This document shows, piece by piece, positions 9,355 to 20,274 of a stretch of 64,000 nucleotides of DNA. The DNA comes from Micromonospora sp. WMMD1155. GTDB taxonomy: Bacteria > Actinomycetota > Actinomycetes > Mycobacteriales > Micromonosporaceae. The notes under the pieces are model-generated. The model was given only the letters and a program-made list of their open reading frames with translations, was not told where the DNA came from and did not search any database. Where the stretch lies: positions 6,634,501 through 6,698,500 of the forward strand of contig NZ_CP120742.1 of the NCBI RefSeq assembly GCF_029581275.1. The letters are read 5' to 3'. A program made the position numbers and the translations under genes. Within the stretch, counting starts at the first letter, position 1; each line of letters opens with the position of its first letter.

Positions 9355-9466
9355 TCCCGCTTCATTGAAGATCCGGCGAAATGGACACCGGTGTCCTTCT
9401 ACGAAATCGGTAGCAACTGATGGCAGGTCCCTCGCCCTTGCGAAATTCGAGCCAATACAGCGCCTT

Positions 9467-11191
9467 TTAAAGGGTCACGATCGCCGCAGTCTCCGCCGGC
9501 AACTCGATCCGGTCCCGCATAACGGTGACCCCCTCGCCGGTGGCCAGGAGCACCCGCCGAGCCACCCCGGGCAGCGACACCCCCTGCCCCCGCCCAGCGA
9601 AGTTCGCCACGACAAGCGTGTCCCCCCGCCGCATCACCAGGAACTGGTCCCCGTGCTGCACCGACACCGCGTGCAACCGAGGATCCGACAGGTCCGAGTT
9701 GGAACGACGCAGCGAGATCAACCGCTGATAGAACGACAGCATCGAAGCATGCTCAGGTTTGTCCAGCTCGGCCCAGTCCAACCGCGACCGCGTGAACGTC
9801 TCCGGGTCCTGCGGGTCGGGCACGTCCCCCTCCGGCCACCCGTGCGACGCGAACTCCCGCCGCCGCCCGGTCCGCACCGCAGAGGCCAACTCCGGCTCCG
9901 GGTGCGACGTGAAGAACTGCCACGGCGTGGAAGCAGCCCACTCCTCCCCCATGAACAACATCGGAGTGAACGGCGCGGTCAGCAGCAGCACAGCCCCCAC
10001 CCGCACCAGCGCAGGCGAGAGCGAGGCCGAGATCCGGTCCCCGGTGGCCCGGTTCCCGATCTGGTCATGGTTCTGGAGGTAGGCGACCAGCCGATGCCCA
10101 GGCACCCGCGCATCCAGGGGCCGCCCATGGTGCCGGTTGCGGAAGCTCGACCAGGTCCCCGCGTGGAAGAAGCCACCCGTCAGCACGTCCGACAACGTCT
10201 CCAGGGAGCCGAAGTCCCCGTAGTACCCCTGCCGCTCCCCCGTCAGCAACGTGTGCAGCGCGTGGTGGGCGTCGTCGTTCCACTGGGCGTGCAGCCCAAA
10301 CCCACCCGCCTCACGAGGCGTGATGAGCCGCGGGTCGTTGAGATCGGACTCGGCGATGAGCGACAACGGCCGCCCCAGGTGCGTCGACAACGACTCGACC
10401 TCGATGGCCAGCTCTTCGAGCAGAGGCACCGCGCGCGTGTCGGGCAGCGCGTGCACCGCATCCAACCGCAGCCCGTCGACGTGGTAGTCGCGCAGCCACA
10501 TGAGCACGCTGTCGATGATGTAGCGGCGTACCTCGTCGGAGTGCGGGCCGTCCAGGTTGATCGAGCGGCCCCAACTGTTGCTCTGCTCGGCCAGGTAAGG
10601 GCCGAACCGTGGCGCGTAGGCCCCGGAGGGCCCGAAATGGTTGTAGACAACGTCGAGGATCACCCCCAAACCGCGAGCATGAGCAGCGTCGACGAACCGT
10701 TTCAGGCCGTCGGGGCCGCCGTAGGGCTCGTGCGGGGCATACCAGCAGACGCCGTCGTACCCCCAGTTGTGTTCGCCGTTGAAGGCGTTGACCGGGAGCA
10801 GCTCGATCAGGTCGACACCGAGGTTCACCAGGTGGTCGAGGCGGTCGATGGCCGCGTCGAAGGTGCCCTCCGGCGTGAAGGTGCCGATGTGCAGCTCGTA
10901 GAGGATGCTGCCGGGCAGCTGCCGCCCCGTCCAGGAGGAATCACTCCACTGGAACGCAGTGTGGTCGTAGCGGCGGCTCGGCCCGTGCACACCCGCAGGC
11001 TGCCACGGGGAGCGGGGGTCGGGCAGCGGCGTTTCGTCGTCGTTCAGCAGAAAGGAGTAGTCGGGGCCGGCGTCGGGCACGTCGACCCGCCACCAGCCGT
11101 CGGCGGCGGCGCTCATCTCGTGGTCGGTGTCGTCGGCCAGGCGCAGTCGCACCCGGGAGGCGTCCGGCGCCCAGACGGAGAATTCGGTCAT
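9467..11191 (-). CDS. treZ: Malto-oligosyltrehalose trehalohydrolase
   Basis: This 574-residue GH13 enzyme releases trehalose from maltooligosyltrehalose in the cytoplasm. An N-terminal CBM48-like domain (FSVWAPDASRVRLRL) is followed by the (beta/alpha)8 barrel. LIELLPVNAF and VILDVVYNHFGPSG are GH13 conserved regions. GLRLDAVHAL carries the catalytic nucleophile D244, and SLIAESDLNDP carries the acid E281. LQNHDQIGNRA supplies the late transition-state Asp. Length is normal for TreZ. Its ATG overlaps the treY stop by four bases (ATGA), the third gene of a glgX-treY-treZ operon, so the three enzymes should be made together. No terminator was recognised in the 112 bases downstream. Confidence 0.95.
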   Translation of the reverse strand: MTEFSVWAPDASRVRLRLADDTDHEMSAAADGWWRVDVPDAGPDYSFLLNDDETPLPDPRSPWQPAGVHGPSRRYDHTAFQWSDSSWTGRQLPGSILYELHIGTFTPEGTFDAAIDRLDHLVNLGVDLIELLPVNAFNGEHNWGYDGVCWYAPHEPYGGPDGLKRFVDAAHARGLGVILDVVYNHFGPSGAYAPRFGPYLAEQSNSWGRSINLDGPHSDEVRRYIIDSVLMWLRDYHVDGLRLDAVHALPDTRAVPLLEELAIEVESLSTHLGRPLSLIAESDLNDPRLITPREAGGFGLHAQWNDDAHHALHTLLTGERQGYYGDFGSLETLSDVLTGGFFHAGTWSSFRNRHHGRPLDARVPGHRLVAYLQNHDQIGNRATGDRISASLSPALVRVGAVLLLTAPFTPMLFMGEEWAASTPWQFFTSHPEPELASAVRTGRRREFASHGWPEGDVPDPQDPETFTRSRLDWAELDKPEHASMLSFYQRLISLRRSNSDLSDPRLHAVSVQHGDQFLVMRRGDTLVVANFAGRGQGVSLPGVARRVLLATGEGVTVMRDRIELPAETAAIVTL

Positions 11192-13494
11192 GAAGCGGCC
11201 TCCTCGGCGGCGGTGAGAGGAGCCAGGAGAGCGACGGGATAGTCGGCCAGAAGATTGTCCAGCGGAGTCTCTCCGCCACTGTAGACCCGCCCGGTGAACA
11301 GGTCCTTCACTTCGTGAACAGGAAGCGACAGTGCTGTGTCACACCACCCGCCGGCGCGGGCCAGCCCCAGCGGCAGGCGGGTCGCCACGGTGATCGCGCC
11401 ACCCCGGTCGAACGCCACCACGTGACGGCTCTGCGGCCCGTGCGCGGGCACCGGCCGGTAGGTGGTGAACAGCTCCGGGTGCGCCCGCCGCAACCGCAGC
11501 GTCCGCGACACGACGAGCAGCTTCGCCGCTCCGTCGGTGTCGACCGGGGGACGCCAGCCGCCGTCGAGGCGTGCCAGCAGCTCTCGGCGTACGTCGAAGT
11601 CGACCGGCCGGCGGTTGTCCGGGTCGACCAGGGAGTTGTCCCACAGCTCGGTGCCCTGGTAGGTGTCCGGCACCCCGGGCATGGTGAGTTGGATCAGCTT
11701 CTGCCCCAGCGAGTTGCACCAACCGGCCGGGGTGATCGCGGCGGCGAGTTCGGTCAGCTCGTCGTGCAGGCTCGGGTCGTCGTACATGCGGTCGACAACG
11801 TTGTGCAGCGCCTGCTCGAAGACCGGGTCCGGGTCCGCCCAGCTGGTCGAGGCCGCGGCCTCCCGGGCGGCCTTCTCGACGTACGCGTGCAGCCGCTCCC
11901 GCTCGATCGGCCACGCGCCGACGGCGGTCTGCCAGAGCAGGTGGGCGAACGCCGGGTCGGGCAGCGGAGCGTACTCCATCCAGCTCTTGACCTGCTCCGC
12001 CCACCGGCCCGGCAGCTCGCTGAGTACGGCGAGGCGGGCGCGGACGTCCTCGCTGCGCTTGGTGTCGTGGGTGGAGAGGGTGGTCATGCTCGCCGGCCAG
12101 CGGACCTGTTGGGCGGAGGCGTTGCGGTGGAACTCCGCCGGTGGCACCCCGAAGCGGGTGGGGCTGTCACCGACCTCGTTGAGCGCCACGAACCGGGTCC
12201 ACCGGTAGAACGCGGTGTCCTCCACGCCCTTCGCCATCACCGCGCCGGTGAGCTGCGGGAACCGCATGCCCAGCTCGTCGTGGGGGTCGCGCAGGCGGCG
12301 GGTGACAGCGTCCAGGGCGCCGGCCAGGTCGGGGCGGCGGCGACCGGCCTCGGAGCGGGCGGCGGCGAGGTGCCGGGCGCCGTGCGGCGGGTAGCCCCGG
12401 TAGACGTCGAACGCGGCGGCCAGCTCGGCGAGCGCCGCGCGGGCCTGCTCGGTGGGCACCTCGGGGGCGAGGGCCGCCAACCGGGTCAGCTCGGCGGCGA
12501 GCAGCCGGGTGGCGGCGGCCAGTTTGGTGGAGTGGGTCAGGTCCGCCCAGGAGATCTGCTTGCCGTTCAGCTGGGTGTCCAGGACGGTGAAGTCGCCCTC
12601 GGCGTCGATGTCGATGAAGAGCCCACCGACCATGGCCAGGGCGTCGTAGCCGGTGGTGCCGTCCACCGGCCAGTCCGGCAGCTCCTCGCCGTACTCCAGG
12701 ATCTTCTCCACCACGAGCCAGGCGTCCGGCGCGGCCTCCCGCAACCGGGCCAGGTAGCCGCCCGGGTCGCGCAGGCCGTCCGGGTGGTCGACGCGGATGC
12801 CGTCGACCTCCCCGGCGGCGGCCCACCGCAGGATCAGCTCGTGGGTGGCGGCGAACACCGCCGGGTCCTCCACCCGCAGACCGGCCAGGGTCGTGATGGC
12901 GAAGAACCGGCGGTACGTCAGCTCGGCGTCACCCCGACGCCACGACACCAGCTCGTAGTGCTGCCGGTCGTGCACCGCGCGGGCGTCGCCGTCGCCGGTG
13001 CCGTCGGCGATCGGGAAGCGGTGCTCGTGGTAGCGCAGCTCACCGTCGACCAGCTTGAGGTCGTCCAGGGCGGCCGGGTCGTCGGCCAGCACCGGCAGCA
13101 ACAGGCGGCCCCGGTCCCAGTCGATGTCGAACCAGTCGGCGTACGACGAGTCGCGCCCCCGGCGCAGCACGTCCCACCAGGCCGGGTTGGCCGGCGCGAC
13201 GGCGACCCCGGCGTGGTTGGGCACGATGTCCACGACCAGCCCGAGCCGCTTGTCGCGCAGGGCGCGCAGCAGCCGCTGCCGGGCGGCCTCCCCGCCCAGC
13301 TCCGGGTTGACCTCCCGGTGGTCCACCACGTCGTAGCCGTGCTGCGAGCCGGGCGTCGCGGTCAGCAGCGGGGCGGTGTAGAGGTGGCTGACGCCGAGGT
13401 CGGCGAGGTAGTCGAGGATCGCGGCGGTGGCGTCCAGGTCGAAGCCGGGGCGGACCTGGATGCGGTAGGTGGCCTTCGGAGGGGTGGCCGGCAT
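11188..13494 (-). CDS. treY: Malto-oligosyltrehalose synthase
   Basis: This 768-residue GH13 enzyme converts the reducing-end alpha-1,4 bond of maltodextrins into the alpha,alpha-1,1 bond of trehalose. It starts MPATPPKATYRIQVRPGF. The DLGVSHLYTAPLLTATPGS and QHGYDVVDHREVNPELGG segments are strongly characteristic of TreY. LVVDIVPNHAGV and DGIRVDHPDGLRDP (nucleophile Asp) are the GH13 motifs, and STHDTKRSEDVRARL holds the late His-Asp pair. Length is normal. The start lies one base after the glgX stop and the 3' end overlaps treZ by four bases, so this is a tightly coupled operon. The product is substrate for TreZ. Confidence 0.95.
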   Translation of the reverse strand: MPATPPKATYRIQVRPGFDLDATAAILDYLADLGVSHLYTAPLLTATPGSQHGYDVVDHREVNPELGGEAARQRLLRALRDKRLGLVVDIVPNHAGVAVAPANPAWWDVLRRGRDSSYADWFDIDWDRGRLLLPVLADDPAALDDLKLVDGELRYHEHRFPIADGTGDGDARAVHDRQHYELVSWRRGDAELTYRRFFAITTLAGLRVEDPAVFAATHELILRWAAAGEVDGIRVDHPDGLRDPGGYLARLREAAPDAWLVVEKILEYGEELPDWPVDGTTGYDALAMVGGLFIDIDAEGDFTVLDTQLNGKQISWADLTHSTKLAAATRLLAAELTRLAALAPEVPTEQARAALAELAAAFDVYRGYPPHGARHLAAARSEAGRRRPDLAGALDAVTRRLRDPHDELGMRFPQLTGAVMAKGVEDTAFYRWTRFVALNEVGDSPTRFGVPPAEFHRNASAQQVRWPASMTTLSTHDTKRSEDVRARLAVLSELPGRWAEQVKSWMEYAPLPDPAFAHLLWQTAVGAWPIERERLHAYVEKAAREAAASTSWADPDPVFEQALHNVVDRMYDDPSLHDELTELAAAITPAGWCNSLGQKLIQLTMPGVPDTYQGTELWDNSLVDPDNRRPVDFDVRRELLARLDGGWRPPVDTDGAAKLLVVSRTLRLRRAHPELFTTYRPVPAHGPQSRHVVAFDRGGAITVATRLPLGLARAGGWCDTALSLPVHEVKDLFTGRVYSGGETPLDNLLADYPVALLAPLTAAEEAAS

Positions 13495-13495
13495 G

Positions 13496-15613
<2,118 letters not shown>

Positions 15614-15930
15614 GTCGCTCCTTCAACCCATGGTGATGTGCGCGCCGGCCGAGGCTGCCCGCGCGCACGCAGGTAGTGCCCCCGGCCCGGGCGCGCCAAT
15701 CCATCCTTTCAGCCAGTGCCCGGAAACCACCCGTCTGATGCGCGTTAAACCCTCGGGTGTCCTCCGTCACGATGGCCGTTTTCGAGATGCGTTCTTGGGC
15801 CCGATGGACTTTCCTTGACCCGGGGCAAGCGTTCGCGCGCGTGCCCGCCAGGCCCTCGGCCGCCCTTCCACCTGTCGCTCCGCCGCCACCGATGTCGGCG
15901 CGCACCACCCTGCCCTGGACGGAGATCGAC
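15614..15930. promoter_or_regulatory. Divergent promoter region glgX / GT4
   Basis: These 317 bases lie between two divergent sugar-polymer genes, so both promoters should be here. The right-hand 170 bases can be read as an N-terminal extension of the glycosyltransferase, but it has no ribosome binding site and no family resemblance, so I treat it as untranslated. No operator dyad or well-spaced -35/-10 pair was recognised. Confidence 0.45.
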
Positions 15931-17373
15931 GTGACCCTGCGGGTCGACGAGCAGACCGCTACCACCAAGGACCGGGCCCACCGGCCCACGCTCACCTCCC
16001 GGCCCCAGCTTTCGACAGCGCCCGGCCTCCCCGCGCAGCCCGGCGCGGTCGTGCCCGCGCAGTCCGGCCCCGGGGTGCCCCCGCAGACCCGCCGCATCCT
16101 CATGCTGTCCTGGGAGTACCCGCCGGTGCTCGTCGGCGGCCTCGGCCGCCACGTGCACGCGCTCTCCGTGGCTCTCGCCGCCGCCGGTCATGAGGTCACC
16201 GTCGTCACCCGCCACACCGAGGGCGCACCCCTGGAGGAGTACGCCGACGGCGTGCGCATCCTGCGCGCCCCCGAGGACCCGGTCACCTTCCCCCTCGCCA
16301 CCGACTCGCTGCTGGCCTGGACCATGGCCTTCAACCACACCCTCACCCGCACCGCGCTGCGCGCCACCCAGGCCGGTTCGTACGACGTCATCCACGCCCA
16401 CGACTGGCTCGTCGCGCACACCGCGATGACGTTGCGCGACCACCTGGACATCCCGCTGGTCAGCACCATCCACGCCACCGAGGCCGGGCGGCACCAGGGC
16501 TGGCTGCCGGAGGAGATGAACCGCACCATCCACGGCGTCGAGCAGTGGCTCAGCAGCGAGTCCAACCGGGTGATCGTCTGCTCCGGCTACATGCGCGACG
16601 AGGTGAACGCGCTGTTCGGCGTACCGGCCGGACGCGTCGACGTGGTCGCCAACGGCGTCGAGCCGCACCGCTGGCGGGTGCCCTCGCGTGCGGTCGCCGC
16701 CGCCCGGGCCCGGTTCGCCGGAGACGGCCCGCTGGTCACCTTCGCCGGTCGCCTCGTCTACGAGAAGGGCGTCCAGCACCTCATCGCCGCACTCCCCCGA
16801 CTGCGCGAGCGCCACCCCGGGCTGCGCGCCGTGATCGCCGGCGACGGCCCGTACCGCGCCGAACTGGAGGCCGAGGTGCACCGCCGCGGCCTGGGCGGCA
16901 TGGTCACCATGCCCGGCTTCCTCGGCGGCAGCGACCTGCCCGCGCTGATGGCCGCGTCCGACTGCTTCGCCGTGCCGAGCATCTACGAGCCGTTCGGCAT
17001 GGTGGCACTGGAAGGCGCCGCGGCCGGCGCTCCCCTGGCCGTCGCCGCCACCGGCGGCCTCGCCGAGATCGTCGAACCGGGCGTCACCGGGATGACCTTC
17101 CGCCCGCACGACCCGGACGGGCTCGCCGACGCCATCGACACGCTCCTGTCCGACCCGGAGCGTTCCCGGGTGATGGCCCGCCGCGCCCGTCGGATGGTCC
17201 ACGACCAGTACGGCTGGTCCGCGATCGCCCACCGCACCGCCGCCGGCTACGCCGCCGCCATCCACTCCGACGCCGCGTTCACCGCCGAACGCGCCGAGCG
17301 GCGGATGTCCCAGGGTCGTGCGCTACCGGCGCTCCCCGACGGTAACCTGCTGGCCGCCGCCGGCCTGCGCTGA
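15931..17373 (+). CDS. GT4 family glycosyltransferase, glycogen/maltose-1-phosphate synthase-like
   Basis: This is a 480-residue GT-B fold enzyme. The GTG at 15931 is preceded by GGAG six bases away; an in-frame ATG at 15892 is possible. After a Pro/Ala-rich N-terminal tail of about 55 residues comes ILMLSWEYPPVLVGGLGRHV, the glycogen-synthase-like N-domain signature. DVIHAHDWLVAHTAM follows, and then the donor-binding C-domain with VTFAGRLVYEKGVQHLIAAL and PSIYEPFGMVALEGAAAG, where the E-x7-E pair is typical of GT4. Its divergence from the glgX-treYZ operon suggests a role in glycogen or maltosyl-polymer synthesis. Actinobacterial GlgA/GlgM proteins have similar sequence, but the donor (ADP-glucose or another sugar) is not certain. 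Confidence 0.85.
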   Translation: MTLRVDEQTATTKDRAHRPTLTSRPQLSTAPGLPAQPGAVVPAQSGPGVPPQTRRILMLSWEYPPVLVGGLGRHVHALSVALAAAGHEVTVVTRHTEGAPLEEYADGVRILRAPEDPVTFPLATDSLLAWTMAFNHTLTRTALRATQAGSYDVIHAHDWLVAHTAMTLRDHLDIPLVSTIHATEAGRHQGWLPEEMNRTIHGVEQWLSSESNRVIVCSGYMRDEVNALFGVPAGRVDVVANGVEPHRWRVPSRAVAAARARFAGDGPLVTFAGRLVYEKGVQHLIAALPRLRERHPGLRAVIAGDGPYRAELEAEVHRRGLGGMVTMPGFLGGSDLPALMAASDCFAVPSIYEPFGMVALEGAAAGAPLAVAATGGLAEIVEPGVTGMTFRPHDPDGLADAIDTLLSDPERSRVMARRARRMVHDQYGWSAIAHRTAAGYAAAIHSDAAFTAERAERRMSQGRALPALPDGNLLAAAGLR

Positions 17374-17379
17374 TCCGCG

Positions 17380-17613
17380 GGCCGCGCTGGCCCGGGGTCG
17401 CGCTGGCCCGGGGTCGCGCTGGCCCGGGGTCGCTGATCGGCTGGCCGCGCTGGCCCGGGGTCGCGCTGGCCCGGGGTCGCTGATCGGCTGGCCGCGCTGG
17501 CCCGGGGTCGCGCTGGCCCGGGGTCGCTGATCGGCTGGCCGCGCTGGCCCGGGGTCGCGCTGGCCCGGGGTCGCTGATCGGCTGGCCGCGCTGGCCCGGG
17601 GTCGCGCTGGCCC
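17380..17613. repeat. 47-bp tandem repeat array, about five units
   Basis: The unit is GCTGATCGGCTGGCC followed by two copies of the 16-mer GCGCTGGCCCGGGGTC. It recurs with an exact 47-base period (unit starts near 17432, 17479, 17526, 17573), with three 16-mer copies before the first. The array starts seven bases after the stop codon of the glycosyltransferase. No reading frame of the array looks like protein. It is a minisatellite that would vary in copy number between strains. Confidence 0.9.
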
Positions 17614-17645
17614 GCCGGTGGTTCAGCGCCCGGGCCCGTCGGCGC

Positions 17646-17723
17646 TTGATCAACTCGCGTTCCTTGAAGTCGGGGTGTCCTTGCGCCTGGGACACCCCGA
17701 CTTCCTGCAAACCGAGTCGATCA
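17646..17723. repeat. 78-bp palindromic element, copy A
   Basis: It begins TTGATCAACTCG and ends CGAGTCGATCA, with the inner mirror GAAGTCGGGGTGTCC / GGACACCCCGACTTC, so almost the whole 78 bases can fold on itself. Three more copies of exactly the same length occur in this window (18492, 34041, 55485). It has no coding capacity and lies between the minisatellite and the next gene. Confidence 0.9.
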
Positions 17724-17821
17724 CGCCAGCCTGGCGCGCGCGACGTCGACGCCCGGTAGCGCCCGTCCGGCGCGGACCGGGTCGCGTCGCGCGGCGGGGG
17801 GCACGCTGCCAGAATGTGCGG

Positions 17822-18466
17822 ATGTCTCGCCCTGTCGACGCACTGGATGCCGCGTTCCCGGTTGCCGCTTCGATCGCTCTGGACCTGATCCGCCGCCCCG
17901 AGGTGTCGGAGCAGTGGTCGCGCCCGAGTGCGCTCCCGCACCTGTCCGTCGGCGGGCTGGCGTGCCACCTGGGACGTCAGGCGATCCGGGCGGCGGAGTT
18001 GCTGCCGAGGCCGAGTGACCTGCCGGTGTTGGAGTCGGCCGATAGTCACTACGAGCGGGCTGCCTGGGTCAGCGAGGGCACCCCGGACGCCGCCTCGGTC
18101 GCCGCGAGCAACGACGAGGAAGACGCGGCCCGAGGTCCCGCCGACCTGCACGCCCGATCCGCCGCCGCAGTGCAGGAGGCGGGCGATCTGCTGGGGCGTG
18201 GCGCGGCCCGGGACGTCGTACCCATTCCGTGGCAGGGCTGGGCCCTGCGGCGCGGTGACTTCCTGCTCACCCGCCAGGTGGAGATCGTGGTCCACGCCGA
18301 CGACCTCGCGGTGAGCACCGGCGTACCCACGCCGGAGTTCCCGGCGGAGGTCTTCGACCCCGTCCGCGACCTGCTGGTCCGGCTGGCGGTCCGCCGCCGC
18401 GGGCAGTCCGCGTTGATCAGCGCGTTGAGCCGCAGCGAGCGGACGCAGGACATCTCCGCCTTCTGA
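17822..18466 (+). CDS. Maleylpyruvate isomerase-fold (MDMPI/DinB-like) protein
   Basis: This 214-residue protein starts at ATG (MSRPVDALDAAF). The four-helix DinB/MDMPI fold is indicated by an early LPHLSVGGLACHLGRQ with a His that normally binds metal. A central GGDFLLTRQ-like segment (here RRGDFLLTRQVEIVVHADDL) follows, with a second His in the VHADDLA motif common to this family. Members are mycothiol-dependent isomerases or uncharacterised thiol-transfer enzymes of actinobacteria; the substrate here is unknown. It is flanked on both sides by 78-bp palindromic elements. A strong convergent terminator lies between it and citrate synthase. Confidence 0.75.
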   Translation: MSRPVDALDAAFPVAASIALDLIRRPEVSEQWSRPSALPHLSVGGLACHLGRQAIRAAELLPRPSDLPVLESADSHYERAAWVSEGTPDAASVAASNDEEDAARGPADLHARSAAAVQEAGDLLGRGAARDVVPIPWQGWALRRGDFLLTRQVEIVVHADDLAVSTGVPTPEFPAEVFDPVRDLLVRLAVRRRGQSALISALSRSERTQDISAF

Positions 18467-18491
18467 CCCCCGCCGGGGTCGGGAGTCGCGC

Positions 18492-18569
18492 TTGATCGAC
18501 TCGGTTTCCGTGAAGGCGCGGTATCCCAGCGCCGCCGATGCCCCGACTTCCAGGAAGCCGAGTCGATCA
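18492..18569. repeat. 78-bp palindromic element, copy B
   Basis: It has the same length and ends as copy A (TTGATCGACTCG to CCGAGTCGATCA), with more interior mismatches, so its central mirror is weaker. It starts 25 bases after the stop of the MDMPI-fold gene. Copies A and B are in the same orientation and enclose that gene, leaving about 770 bases between them. Confidence 0.9.
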
Positions 18570-18654
18570 AGCCCACCTGACCGGGCCGGGGCCGCCACCC
18601 CGCCACCCCGCCACCGACGCAAGGCGACAGGCCGACGCCACCGACGGACGGCGA

Positions 18655-18686
18655 CAGGCCGCCGACCCGAGTGGGTCGGCGGCCTG
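18655..18686. terminator. Bidirectional stem-loop between convergent genes
   Basis: A perfect 14-base stem (CAGGCCGCCGACCC with its complement) is closed by a GAGT loop. It lies between the 3' ends of the MDMPI-fold gene (plus) and citrate synthase (minus), where a shared terminator is expected. There is no U-run, as is usual for GC-rich actinobacteria. Confidence 0.75.
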
Positions 18687-18725
18687 CGATCGTGCGACGA
18701 ACTGTGGTGCTGAGAGCGATGGAGG

Positions 18726-20009
<1,284 letters not shown>

Positions 20010-20274
20010 GTGGTTCCTCGCTTCGCCGGCAGATCTACGTTGAATTGCCTTCGCTTCTACCGTAATTGCGGCCCGGTGGACAACGCCCGCCATGGTTCTG
20101 CGGTGAGGCATGCGTCACCCGATTCCCGACCGGGCCGCCGGGAAACCCGGCCTCCCGCTGGTCGGGACGCTACCGGGAGCGGGCCGAGACCGAGCCGGCA
20201 ACCCGACCGGGACCGAGCCGGCAAGCCAGCCGGGAGAGGGCCGGCAGCCCGACCGGGACCAGACCGAGGCCGGG

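Noticed and set aside
17380..17613. Possible CRISPR array
   Set aside because: The units are contiguous with no unique spacers, the period is filled by nested 16-mers, and no cas gene is present. It is a minisatellite.
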